A stretch of DNA of 64,000 bases from Intestinimonas sp052065695 (GCF_052065695.1 NZ_JBQHTM010000012.1:3915-67914); one strand, 5' to 3'. Shown: positions 17,742 to 25,736, numbered from the stretch's first letter. Program-made: numbers and translations. Notes: generated from the sequence alone by a model not told the origin.

Positions 17742-19381
17742 CAGAATCTAATCAGAATGATGTTCGGAGACGCTGTACCATTTTGAGAGATAATCCGAAC
17801 ACAATTCGTGCCAGTAGGAATCGTATAACTGCCAGAAGTAGACTCATTTATATACAAATTCCCGCTGTCTACGGTTGCGGTGACTACGCTTCCCGCGCTC
17901 ATCGCTCCAGTAGCAGAAATATCGTAAACAGTCACACTTCCAACTTTGGTCACTGTTCCACCCATATCCACCAATCCAGCAAGGTCCTGATTACCATCAA
18001 TCAAAACAGAGGGTATCGCAGAGGTCCCTGTCCCAGTCCCCGTCACCGTGTAGATGCCGCAAACCTCAGCGGAGGTCTCACCGAAGATACCGGGTGTGGG
18101 GATGGTGGTGTTATCCGTGCTGCTCATCAGTGCGGATGTATATACCCGGATATAGCTGATGCTTGTAAGCCCCGCAGGCGTACCGTCCGGCTTTACCGCC
18201 CACGCAATGTCGAAGCCATCCCCGCCCTGCGTGGTGGCCGCGGCGGTGTAGGGATTGATCGCGGTGCCATAATTGCCGCCATTGATATGGACATCCGCAT
18301 AGCCAAATTGATAGTCCGCAGTGGTGTCCGTGTCCTTCACCAGTGTAACGCCGGTATAAGTCACGCTGGCGCCGTTAAAGGCGGAAGCGCCGACGGTCTG
18401 ATCGCTGGAGACGGCGGACGTCTTCCACACGCCGCCGTAGTTCGCCGTGGTGGGGAACCACGCAGCGGCGCCAGCCTTGAACGTCCCGGTGAGTGGGAAG
18501 GAAACGCCGGGATTGCGCCCGTTCGGATCCGTGATGCTGTACTGAATATCGCTCCCGCTCAGGGTATAGGTGATGTTCACATCGCGAAGCGTATTGGGGT
18601 CATAGTACAAGCTTCCGGCCAGCTCATACCAGGTCTTTCCATCTTCGGAGACCTGGACAGAGGCCGCCTCAGGGTTGCCGTTGAAGGCGTTGCCGTAGAC
18701 GATGAAGTCCACGCCATAGGGATTGCTGGGGTCATCCTCGATATAGGCCTGGTTTCCTTCGCTGTCCCGCAGGGCATACTGGACGTAGCCGCCGCCGGCG
18801 CCCAGGGAGACGCCGGTAGAAGAAAACCCGCCCAGGATCTTGGGAGTGCTGCCATCCGTCGTGCCGCCGTCAGTATAAGGGCTGCCCCACATCGTACCAC
18901 GGGCATACTGGCCCAGCGGCAGATAGCCCTGCAGGACTCCAGTGATGGCGCCGCCGGCCAGCTGCCCCTCCGGCGCATCAAAGCTCAGCGTATAGACATT
19001 GTTGCTCTGGGCCGCATTTTCCAGTTTGATCACAATGCTGCCCCCGCTGCTGTTGGTCACCAAATACTTGGTGCCACCCTCCGTTTCCTCCACAGGCGCG
19101 GACAGGGTGCCGCCAGTAATGGTGATTCCGTTGTCCTCGGCGCTGTCTACATAGAGGTAGAAGCCGGAGGGATAGTAGCCGTCCTCACTCGACACGATAT
19201 CTCCCGTGTGATAATCATTGGAATTTACGTTTTCACTATCCCACACCACCGACAGGGCGCCGGCGGTATCCACGCTGATACGGTCATGGTCATTGTCCAT
19301 CACCGCTCCCGCACTGACCGACAGCAAGCTGAATGCCATCGTCAGGGCCAGCAGCATGGCTGTGAATTTTCTCGTTTTCAT
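17741..19381 (-). CDS. Secreted surface protein, candidate corrinoid-binding accessory
   Basis: A 546-residue exported protein with a signal peptide of about 27 residues (ending SVSAGA). The mature part is Gly/Ser/Thr-rich and beta-type. A recognisable block (about residues 165-260) reads LGAGGGYVQYAL, then DFIVYGNAFNG, VSEDGKTWYELAGS. This pattern is shared with annotated cell-surface proteins of gut Bacteroidota; I recall some lying in B12 uptake loci, which I cannot verify here. No SLH, LPxTG or transmembrane anchor is seen. The start ATG at 19381 follows AAGGAGG with an 8-base gap; a longer frame to 19708 lies in the structured leader and is rejected. Its place directly below the riboswitches argues for a role in corrinoid capture. 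Confidence 0.72.
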   Translation of the reverse strand: MKTRKFTAMLLALTMAFSLLSVSAGAVMDNDHDRISVDTAGALSVVWDSENVNSNDYHTGDIVSSEDGYYPSGFYLYVDSAEDNGITITGGTLSAPVEETEGGTKYLVTNSSGGSIVIKLENAAQSNNVYTLSFDAPEGQLAGGAITGVLQGYLPLGQYARGTMWGSPYTDGGTTDGSTPKILGGFSSTGVSLGAGGGYVQYALRDSEGNQAYIEDDPSNPYGVDFIVYGNAFNGNPEAASVQVSEDGKTWYELAGSLYYDPNTLRDVNITYTLSGSDIQYSITDPNGRNPGVSFPLTGTFKAGAAAWFPTTANYGGVWKTSAVSSDQTVGASAFNGASVTYTGVTLVKDTDTTADYQFGYADVHINGGNYGTAINPYTAAATTQGGDGFDIAWAVKPDGTPAGLTSISYIRVYTSALMSSTDNTTIPTPGIFGETSAEVCGIYTVTGTGTGTSAIPSVLIDGNQDLAGLVDMGGTVTKVGSVTVYDISATGAMSAGSVVTATVDSGNLYINESTSGSYTIPTGTNCVRIISQNGTASPNIILIRF

Positions 19382-19848
19382 ACCCAAAACCTCCTTAAAA
19401 ATATCCCGCTGGTTTAGGATCCCGCATGTTCTCTCGTGTTTCCCTGTCTGCCCTTCGCCTCCTCCCTCCGCCGGTCGATAGAGAAACCTCAATGGTTCAA
19501 ATCCGTGTCCAGCCGCCAATGCGGCCGCCGCCGCGCTCCTGTCACAAAGCGCAGAGGCCGCCGTACCGGTGGCCCTTCCACACTTGATCCATTCCTTCCC
19601 GCCAGACACCAATACCGTTCCTGTGCAGTTGCCGCCCCGCATTGCTCCACGTCTCTCCGCCGTTGGTGGCTCGGCCGGTCTCCCGGCGTCCTGGCCTACT
19701 CCGCTCACGGAATATCGCTTTCGGTGCTGGGTATTCAGTTGTCGGCCGCAAACCGGCCATATGAGACGGGCAAAGGCCCGTTGGAATCTGGGAAAGGAAT
19801 CGGCATAGGGGAACCCTATGCCGGAAGGAGGGGTTCCCCTCCTTCTCT
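19382..19848 (-). promoter_or_regulatory. Long structured leader, possible degenerate or third cobalamin riboswitch
   Basis: No gene is seen in these 467 bases. Two perfect hairpins follow the upstream stop (19825-19846 and 19800-19822). Further on are short matches to cobalamin-riboswitch core pieces: GCCGGGAGACCGGCC, like a B12 box, at about 19675-19690; GGCAACTG at 19626-19633; GGGAAGG at 19594-19601; and ACAGGAG near 19536. Their order does not make one clean consensus RNA, so the call is tentative. A covariance-model search would decide it. Confidence 0.35.
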
Positions 19849-20241
19849 TTATGGTTTTCCTGCCTTCTCCGGATGCTCTTCTGCCTCCTGATCACGGAGC
19901 TCCCGGGCGTAGAGCTGCGTCTGCCGCTCAAACTCGTCTTGAAAGATCTTCCGGCTGGTGATGGGCCTCTGCCGCTTCGGAGAAGGCAGCCCCGCCGCCG
20001 CGATCACATGTTTCCAACCGCCAAAACGGGAGGAGATGTAGGCCCCGCCGATGATCTCGCCGGCGTTGGGCGTAAATCCAAAGCGGACCGCCTCCTGTCG
20101 GACGTACTCCAGCAGCATATCGTTACTGTCCTCGGCATGTTCCTGTGCAAACTGTATGTTCAGAGCCCGCAAGGCCTCTTTGGTTCGTCCTATGACCTTT
20201 CGGTTAAATGACCGGCCTTCTTGGAATGTTTTATTCTCCAC
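19849..20241 (-). CDS. Homing-endonuclease-associated-repeat protein, 130 aa, first gene after the riboswitches
   Basis: A small basic protein with one helical repeat: FGFTPNAGEIIGGAY, then SRFGGWKHVIAAAGLP. It is related to the proteins at 6879-7367 and 21267-22313. No nuclease signature is visible; DNA binding is likely. The longest frame starts at 20430, but that start would put two intrinsic terminators (20345-20379 and 20292-20326) inside the coding region. GTG at 20241 follows a strong GGAGGG site by 7 bases and lies downstream of both terminators, so I choose it. As first gene under riboswitch control it may be a regulator of the locus; that is inference. Confidence 0.7.
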   Translation of the reverse strand: MENKTFQEGRSFNRKVIGRTKEALRALNIQFAQEHAEDSNDMLLEYVRQEAVRFGFTPNAGEIIGGAYISSRFGGWKHVIAAAGLPSPKRQRPITSRKIFQDEFERQTQLYARELRDQEAEEHPEKAGKP

Positions 20242-20291
20242 GGGCAGTCCCTCCAGATACAGGTACAGAGCGGTTCCCTCCGGCACCAAAC

Positions 20292-20326
20292 AAAAAAAGA
20301 CAGGCGCATAAAATGCGTCCGTCTTT
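20292..20326 (-). terminator. Second terminator of the proximal riboswitch leader
   Basis: Imperfect stem (GACGGACGCAT against ATGCGCCTGTC) followed on the minus strand by a run of seven T. Together with the stem at 20345-20379 it forms a double terminator before the 130-residue gene. Confidence 0.7.
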
Positions 20327-20344
20327 ATCCCCAATGGTATGGAA

Positions 20345-20379
20345 GAAAAAAGCGGACGTATCATCATACGTCCGCTTTT
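20345..20379 (-). terminator. Riboswitch-controlled intrinsic terminator (proximal leader)
   Basis: Perfect 14-base arms (AAAAGCGGACGTAT and complement) around a four-base loop, ending in TTTTTT on the minus strand. It lies about 100 bases after the B12 box, the usual place for the expression platform of a cobalamin riboswitch. Confidence 0.9.
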
Positions 20380-20478
20380 GCTCCTTTTCAGGGGGTGAAA
20401 GGGTACACTGATCCCGTGCACACCTCTCATCTGGCGTTTTTTGTCAGAGCAGTCCCGAAACCCGGGATTGAGCTCTTA

Positions 20479-20710
20479 GTAGGTCTTCTGACTGATGTGT
20501 CCCGACGGCCATATTGACCGCCCTTGCATACCCGCCGCCTTCCCAGCTAAGCCATTACGACCGCCAGTGACCTGCTTTCGCAGAAAACGGATATACTCCA
20601 CAATCACAGCTATTGAATTGCGCGTCCCCGCAGCTTTCGCCGCGGTTCCTGCCGCAAAACATGTCCAGGAATTACACCTGATTCCCTTGTTCAGCCGAAC
20701 AAGGATGCGT
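20479..20710 (-). promoter_or_regulatory. Cobalamin riboswitch, proximal copy
   Basis: Core elements appear in the right order on the minus strand: GGGAATCAGGTGTAATTCC (20668-20686), CACTG (20565-20569), GGGAAGGC (20537-20544) and the B12 box AGTCAGAAGACCTAC (20479-20493). An extra structured insert separates the first and second elements. A terminator follows about 100 bases later and a consensus promoter lies upstream. It should shut down transcription of the surface-capture and import genes when intracellular cobalamin is ample. Confidence 0.88.
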
Positions 20711-20843
20711 GTCCGCTCCGGTGTTCCGGAGCCGGGTCGCGCATTTGCCACAAAAGCCGGATGCAGTATTCAGTTTTGGGCATTTCCTGCCGGAACGAGA
20801 AAGCTCTGATACATATGGGAGAGGTCGTTCTTATCTGCATCAG

Positions 20844-20872
20844 ATTATAGCACCGCAGAGTTCTTAAGTCAA
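20844..20872 (-). promoter_or_regulatory. Consensus sigma-70-type promoter for the proximal riboswitch
   Basis: On the minus strand a -35 box TTGACT (20872-20867) and a -10 box TATAAT (20849-20844) are separated by exactly 17 bases. Transcription would start near 20837, entering the proximal riboswitch. It lies after the terminator of the distal riboswitch, so it makes an independent transcript. Confidence 0.88.
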
Positions 20873-20940
20873 TAAATAGTTATCAAAAATCGCTTTTTCG
20901 TCAAAAAATGCGCGAAAACAAAGCCCCCCGGTGTTTTTCT

Positions 20941-20974
20941 TTTTAAAAAATCCGGCGGACCACTTTCCGCCGGA
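20941..20974 (-). terminator. Intrinsic terminator of the distal riboswitch
   Basis: Stem TCCGGCGG / CCGCCGGA with an 8-base loop and a six-T run on the minus strand. It ends the transcript from the 21242-21270 promoter when not relieved, and no gene lies between it and the next promoter. Confidence 0.9.
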
Positions 20975-21104
20975 TTACCCATGCAAAAGGTGGACGCAGT
21001 GCCGATATCTCCGCTTTAAAGGGTAAACCAACCAAAGCCTTTTCTGAACCTTCAAAAAAGACGAGATACCGACAAAGCATTCCACCTTGATGCTCTTGTC
21101 CGCC

Positions 21105-21215
21105 ACAAGGTCGACATTCCTGGCTCACGGCTCCAAGCCGCACACAGTAGAGATAAGACTGCGCCGGAATTTCACCGGCTTGCCGTTTCAGACGCCCTGC
21201 GGCGCCACCTTATGA
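21105..21215 (-). promoter_or_regulatory. Cobalamin riboswitch, distal compact copy
   Basis: On the minus strand AAGCCGGTGAAATTCCGGCG (about 21181-21162), CTACTGTG (21150-21143) and a B12-box-like AGCCAGGAATGTCGACC (21125-21109) occur in order. The GGGAAGG element is not obvious and the core is shorter than the proximal copy, so it may be a variant class. A terminator at 20941-20974 follows. It has its own promoter, giving two switches in series ahead of one operon. Confidence 0.8.
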
Positions 21216-21241
21216 CATTCCTGTATTTACTTATTGTAATC

Positions 21242-21270
21242 AGCATAGCAGTTTCCTGTTGTGCTGTCAA
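21242..21270 (-). promoter_or_regulatory. Promoter of the distal riboswitch
   Basis: On the minus strand a -35 box TTGACA (21270-21265) and a -10 box TATGCT (21247-21242) are spaced by 17 bases. The -35 box overlaps the stop codon of the 348-residue repeat gene, so the two transcription units are packed together with no spare sequence. Confidence 0.82.
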
Positions 21271-22313
21271 GTGTGGGATGCTTTATTGCTGCCTGATTTT
21301 CTTAATTTGATGCGGAGCCTCTGTGCTTCCGAGCCTGTGAGCGGCGCCCTGCCCAGTTGAAAGAGCGCATTCCGCAGTGAGCCGAAGTTTTCCGACAGCT
21401 CATTTCGCAGTGACGGAGAGAGCTCGTCCCGGAGCGGAGAGCGGCCCAGTCTACGGCAGATCTCCTCCAGGCGCGCCAGCAATTTGCTCTGTTTGGCGGT
21501 CGGCGCCTGTATCAAGGTAAGTACACAGCTCCCAGCACATATTCGCTGCTGGTACTCCCACTTTGCCCGCACCTCTTCATCTCCCGACAATGGTGTTAGG
21601 CCAGCAGCCTCCAGAATACTTCCCCAGCTTCGCCAGCCTGTGCGGAGTGTCAGCCGCAGTGGTTCCGGAACCTCTTCCCGCAGCGGGGTACGTCCCAAGC
21701 GTCCTGCGAGTCCCTCCAGCTCTTTTATCTGTTCGGGTTCCGGGGGCTCTGTGTGGAGCGGGTGGGCTTCCAGCCATTGGTCTAAGGTTTTCGCAGCCAT
21801 CAGGACCTGATTCCAGGCACCAAAATGGGTGCGGAGCAGCTCCGCTTCTGGTATCTCACGCCGAAGCGGCGGTACCCCGCAAGTCACCCATCGCTCTGAC
21901 AACGCCAGAAGTGCCCAGCCTGCCTCCGGCTGTTGTGTGAGCACCGCCATCCAGTCTGCTGTTACTGACTGTTTCTCCATGCCGTACCGCAACCCCGCCG
22001 CCCGGAGCGCGGCGGGCCAGGTTCCAAATCGGCGCTTCAGATACGCCCGGTAGAGCGGAAAAATATCCTGCTGTGTGGGCGTACGGCCCAATTCTTTTGC
22101 TCTTTCAGTTAGAATCGCCGCCAACTCCTGGATGGAATAGCTTTCGCAAATTGCCCGCCCCAACGGCTTATCTGGCGCATAATCCCGATATTCCTGCCGG
22201 AGATATGCTTCCGAAACTCCCTCTTTTGCCAGGCTCTCCACCACCTGTTGATAATAACACACTTCTTGCGGTGTTAGATACGGGGGATGCTTGATCTTTT
22301 CTCTGGCCATCAT
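21267..22313 (-). CDS. Protein with four homing-endonuclease-associated repeats, 348 aa
   Basis: Four helical repeats are visible: about residues 68-113 (LGRTPTQQDIFPLYR, RFGTWPAALRAAGL), 135-175 (CGVPPLRREIPEAELL, HFGAWNQVLMAAK), 195-240 (LGRTPLREEVPEPL, WRSWGSILEAAGL) and 285-330 (LGRSPLRDELSPSL, ENFGSLRNALFQLG). No HNH or other nuclease motif is seen. The basic C-terminus fits DNA binding. It follows the peptide-transporter ATPase gene after 9 bases with a GAGGAG site, so it is the last gene of that operon. It ends at the promoter of the distal B12 riboswitch. A regulatory role is possible but not shown. Confidence 0.72.
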   Translation of the reverse strand: MMAREKIKHPPYLTPQEVCYYQQVVESLAKEGVSEAYLRQEYRDYAPDKPLGRAICESYSIQELAAILTERAKELGRTPTQQDIFPLYRAYLKRRFGTWPAALRAAGLRYGMEKQSVTADWMAVLTQQPEAGWALLALSERWVTCGVPPLRREIPEAELLRTHFGAWNQVLMAAKTLDQWLEAHPLHTEPPEPEQIKELEGLAGRLGRTPLREEVPEPLRLTLRTGWRSWGSILEAAGLTPLSGDEEVRAKWEYQQRICAGSCVLTLIQAPTAKQSKLLARLEEICRRLGRSPLRDELSPSLRNELSENFGSLRNALFQLGRAPLTGSEAQRLRIKLRKSGSNKASHT

Positions 22314-22322
22314 TTTCTCCTC

Positions 22323-23018
22323 TTAGAGCCGGCACTGTTCCGGCACATCTGCTCCCTCTTCTGCCGGCCACAGCTTCCTTCCTGACAGGTGAAGGATCTT
22401 TGTACAAAAATGCTTGCAGAGAGCCATGTCATGGGATATAAACAGGTACCCAAGTCCCTTTTCCCGCTGGATTTCCTGCAGTAAATGGATGATCTGGGCC
22501 TGTGAGATGACATCAAGCATAGAGGTCGGCTCGTCCAGCACCAGGAAAGAGGGTTCCAGAAGCATGGCACGGGCCAATGCCAAACGTTGAAGCTCACCGC
22601 CGCTGAGCTCCGCTGGTCGGCGCTCCAAATGCTCATCATAGATGCCATACCGCTCCAGATAGCCGCACAAAGTTTTCCGAGAGTAGGGCATCTTTAAGAA
22701 TAGGTACGGCTCCTTCATGCTGTCCGCCAGTTTCATCTTGGGGTCAAAGGCCACCTCCGGGTGTTGAAAAAGGATTTGGATCCTTTTGCGGGGTTTGCCT
22801 CGGTAGGGGTAGGTCAGCTTTTCTCCATCCAACCGCACTTCTCCCGTGGTAACAGGGAAGAGTCCTGCCAAAATCTGACCAATGGTAGATTTTCCGCTGC
22901 CGCTGTCTCCAAAAACAGCCAGTGTTTCTCCTCGGTCAACCGTAAAAGAAATGTCCTCCACGATCATGGGTCCTCGTGCGAAATAGCGTTTGGATACCTT
23001 TATCGCCTCAATGAGCAT
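22323..23018 (-). CDS. Peptide/nickel-type ABC transporter ATPase (OppF/DppF-like)
   Basis: A 231-residue ABC ATPase: Walker A GDSGSGKST near residue 40, signature LSGGELQRLALARAM, Walker B FLVLDEPTSMLD and the switch His in YLFISHDMAL. It lacks the C-terminal oligopeptide-transporter extension seen in the full family, ending soon after the ABC core. ATG at 23018 overlaps the preceding ATPase gene by 11 bases. It pairs with that ATPase under the two permeases. Confidence 0.9.
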   Translation of the reverse strand: MLIEAIKVSKRYFARGPMIVEDISFTVDRGETLAVFGDSGSGKSTIGQILAGLFPVTTGEVRLDGEKLTYPYRGKPRKRIQILFQHPEVAFDPKMKLADSMKEPYLFLKMPYSRKTLCGYLERYGIYDEHLERRPAELSGGELQRLALARAMLLEPSFLVLDEPTSMLDVISQAQIIHLLQEIQREKGLGYLFISHDMALCKHFCTKILHLSGRKLWPAEEGADVPEQCRL

Positions 23019-23928
23019 ACTTCCAACACCTCACAGCCCGCTCATCCACTTCAATCAGTGGCGGTGCCTTTCTACACTGCTCCGTTCTCCATACGCAACG
23101 GTCATAAAAATGGCATGCACTCTGGGCAATGGTATCCTTCCTGGGTGGTGCAAACCCCATATTTGCCTGTAGACCATTCTCTGGAAGAGCGTCCAGCATA
23201 GCTCTAGAATACGGGTGTAGAGGTTCGCCAAAGAAAGAAGTACTGTCACCGCTCTCAATCTGTTGGGAGGCATACATGACTACCACACGGGACGAAATAG
23301 TCTGTGCGAAGTGGAGATCATGAGTGACACAGAGCAGCGTGCGCTCTCCCAATCTCTGAAAGGCATCCTCTACCAGAGCGATGCGGTGGCGATCCAGGCC
23401 TTTGGTAGGCTCATCTGCCAAAACAAGTCCCGCCCCAGCAGCTATGCCCATGGCGATCAGCACCCGCTGGCGCATACCGCCAGAGAGTTGGAAGGGATAG
23501 CTGCGGCACAGGGCCTCACTTTGTTCCAGTCCAAAAGATTCCAGCAACATGGCAGCCTGAATCAGCGCCTCCCTCCGGGTACAGCGTTGGTGCTTGCGGA
23601 TAGTTTCGCAAAGCTGATGCCCCACAGTAAAAAGGGGGTTGAGCCCATTTCCGCTGCCTTGGGGGATATAGGCGATCTCCTTCCCGCGGATTCGGTTGAG
23701 TTCCTGCTCCCGGCAGCCCAGCAGTTCCCGGCCGTTGAGTCGGATAGAACCGGTGATCCGTGCTGAGGTGGGCAGCAACCCCAGTGCGGCAAGCAGCAGG
23801 ACGCTCTTTCCGCTCCCCGTTTCCCCCACCACTGCCAGACGATCGCCGTCATATACCGTAAATGTCGTATCACTCACCGCCTCAGGGTTGTCTCCGAAGC
23901 GGATGGAGACTCCCTCAATTTCCAGCAT
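23008..23928 (-). CDS. Peptide/nickel-type ABC transporter ATPase (OppD/DppD-like)
   Basis: A 306-residue cytoplasmic ATPase with Walker A GETGSGKS near residue 36, signature LSGGMRQRVLIAMGIA, Walker B VLADEPTKGLD and H-loop CVTHDLHFA. The C-terminal oligopeptide/dipeptide extension is present, with a four-cysteine cluster (SACHFYDRCVWRTEQCRKAP) as in DppD/OppD proteins. The ATG start at 23928 follows GGAGGAAGT and overlaps the permease gene by 14 bases. Confidence 0.92.
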   Translation of the reverse strand: MLEIEGVSIRFGDNPEAVSDTTFTVYDGDRLAVVGETGSGKSVLLLAALGLLPTSARITGSIRLNGRELLGCREQELNRIRGKEIAYIPQGSGNGLNPLFTVGHQLCETIRKHQRCTRREALIQAAMLLESFGLEQSEALCRSYPFQLSGGMRQRVLIAMGIAAGAGLVLADEPTKGLDRHRIALVEDAFQRLGERTLLCVTHDLHFAQTISSRVVVMYASQQIESGDSTSFFGEPLHPYSRAMLDALPENGLQANMGFAPPRKDTIAQSACHFYDRCVWRTEQCRKAPPLIEVDERAVRCWKYAH

Positions 23929-24751
23929 TAACTTCCTCCTTTCTGCCTCTTATACGTACGGGGCCCTCGCCGTAATAGCTTAACAGCATAAACCCAAGCA
24001 CGGAGACGGATATACAGAGAATGGGGGGCACGTACCACCAGTAGGCCCCGTTGATGATCCCATTGCGGAAAAAGGCATAGTGCAGGATGCCGCCCCAACT
24101 CTTCTGCCCGATCACACCCAAGCCCAGAAAACTGAGGCTGGCCTCTGTCAGCATAGCGCTACCCACAGATAAAACAGCCCGAATAAAGACGATCTCTCCA
24201 AGATTGGGCAGAAGATGCCTCGCCATAATATAGAACCCACCGGCTCCCATAGTGCGCTCGATCTGAATAAAAGGCAGGATCTTGAGTTGCTGTACCCGGC
24301 TGCGGATAATGCGCGCCGTAGAGGTCCAAGCGGTGATACAGATTGCAAGAATGATGTTCCATACACTGGCATCCAGGAAAGCCACAAGGATAATTGTCAG
24401 GGGCAGCGAGGGCAGCGCCATCGCCACATTTGTGGCTTGCATGATGACCCGATCTACCAATCCACCCAGATACCCTGAAAGGATACCCAAGGCTGTGCCC
24501 ACAATTGTTACCGCTAAAGCGGAGACTACACCAATCAGCAAGGAAATGCGGGTACCGTAAATAAGCTCGCTGAGAATGTCCTGACCAATGTCATTGGTGC
24601 CCAGGGGATGCTCTGCCGAGGGCCGAAGGTAGGGGATCCCCAGCTCGTAGGGGTCGTGGGGTGCCAAAACAGGGGCCAGTATGGCCACCAGCAGCACCAT
24701 GCCCAGAATGACCACTCCCGCGATCACCCGGCCGTTGCACTTTTTAAGCAT
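23915..24751 (-). CDS. Peptide/nickel-type ABC permease (DppC-like)
   Basis: Integral membrane permease of about 278 residues. It has an N-terminal helix (VVILGMVLLVAILAPVLAPH), the family motif HPLGTNDIGQDILSELIYG and the ATPase-contacting EAA region TMGAGGFYIMARHLLPN. The start ATG at 24751 follows GGAGGAGGG; a longer frame to 24826 is within the upstream permease gene. It overlaps that gene by 8 bases. Confidence 0.92.
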   Translation of the reverse strand: MLKKCNGRVIAGVVILGMVLLVAILAPVLAPHDPYELGIPYLRPSAEHPLGTNDIGQDILSELIYGTRISLLIGVVSALAVTIVGTALGILSGYLGGLVDRVIMQATNVAMALPSLPLTIILVAFLDASVWNIILAICITAWTSTARIIRSRVQQLKILPFIQIERTMGAGGFYIMARHLLPNLGEIVFIRAVLSVGSAMLTEASLSFLGLGVIGQKSWGGILHYAFFRNGIINGAYWWYVPPILCISVSVLGFMLLSYYGEGPVRIRGRKEEVNAGN

Positions 24752-25736
24752 GGTGTCCCTCCTCCCGGATCCTGGGGTCGATGCACATATTGAGGATATC
24801 AGCCAGCAGATTGAAGAGTACGACACAAATGCCGATGAACAGGAAGCACGTCTGGAGCATAGGGAAGTCCTTGGTATTGACCGAGTCGTAGATCAATGTC
24901 CCCATGCCCTTCCAGGAAAAAACGACCTCTACCAGCATAGAGCCTCCCAGGATATGGCCGAACTGCATACAGACGGAGGTGAGATAAGGACAGAGGGCAT
25001 TTTTCAGCACATGCCGCCGGAGAACCTGGCCCTGGGTGAAACCCTTGCTCCTGGCCACCGTGATATATTCCTCGTCCCGGATGCTCTGTACCGTACTCTT
25101 CATGAGCATATAGTAGGAGGAAGTGCGGAGAACCACCAAGATCATCAAGGGCAGAGTCATATGCCACAGGATATCTAGGGCCTTCGTCAGTCCAGAGAGT
25201 CCGCCGGAAGTGATACCGCTGATAGGAAAAAGGCCCAGTTGGAAGGCGAAGGTCATCAGGACGAGGATCGCCATACAGTTGGTCGGGATTGTGTTGAGGA
25301 AGAGCATGATGGGAGAGATGATGGTGTCCAGATGCCCCCCCTTTTTCCAGCCGGCCCGCAGTCCGAGCGTGCCGCCCGCCAGCGCGGAGAGCACGATGGC
25401 CGGGATCGTGAGCAGCAGTGTCCAGCGCATCCGAAAGGCCACGGTCTCCAGCACAGGCAGTTTGGTGCGGTAGGAATTGCCGAAGTCCAGGCGGAGAGTC
25501 TTATTGAGGTAGGTCACATATTGAACCGGGATAGGCTTGTCCAGCCCGTACTCCCGCCGGACCTCCTCAATGACCTCCGGCGCCTCGGCTTCCAGGCGCA
25601 GATACTCGTCCTCCCCGATGATATGGACCACCGGATCCCCCGGCATAAAGCGGACCAGAACAAAATTGATCGTGATGATACAAAAGACGATGAACACGGC
25701 CTCCAGCAGCCGTTTGCCAAGGAAAGAAAATCGCAA
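24744..25736 (-). CDS. Peptide/nickel-type ABC permease (DppB-like)
   Basis: A 330-residue six-helix permease with typical N-terminal features (RLLEAVFIVFCIITINFVL, RFMPGDPV) and the EAA loop RSKGFTQGQVLRRHVLKNAL. The start is TTG at 25736 with AGGAGGGG 8 bases upstream. It lies 69 bases after the binding-protein gene in the same direction. Confidence 0.92.
   Translation of the reverse strand: MRFSFLGKRLLEAVFIVFCIITINFVLVRFMPGDPVVHIIGEDEYLRLEAEAPEVIEEVRREYGLDKPIPVQYVTYLNKTLRLDFGNSYRTKLPVLETVAFRMRWTLLLTIPAIVLSALAGGTLGLRAGWKKGGHLDTIISPIMLFLNTIPTNCMAILVLMTFAFQLGLFPISGITSGGLSGLTKALDILWHMTLPLMILVVLRTSSYYMLMKSTVQSIRDEEYITVARSKGFTQGQVLRRHVLKNALCPYLTSVCMQFGHILGGSMLVEVVFSWKGMGTLIYDSVNTKDFPMLQTCFLFIGICVVLFNLLADILNMCIDPRIREEGHHA

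Noticed and set aside
19382..19708. N-terminal extension of the 546-residue surface protein
   Set aside because: It removes the signal peptide from the N-terminus and translates a hairpin-rich leader; ATG 19381 has an ideal ribosome site.
20943..21143. Open frame of 66 codons on the minus strand
   Set aside because: It coincides with the distal riboswitch and its terminator; no ribosome site or protein-like pattern.
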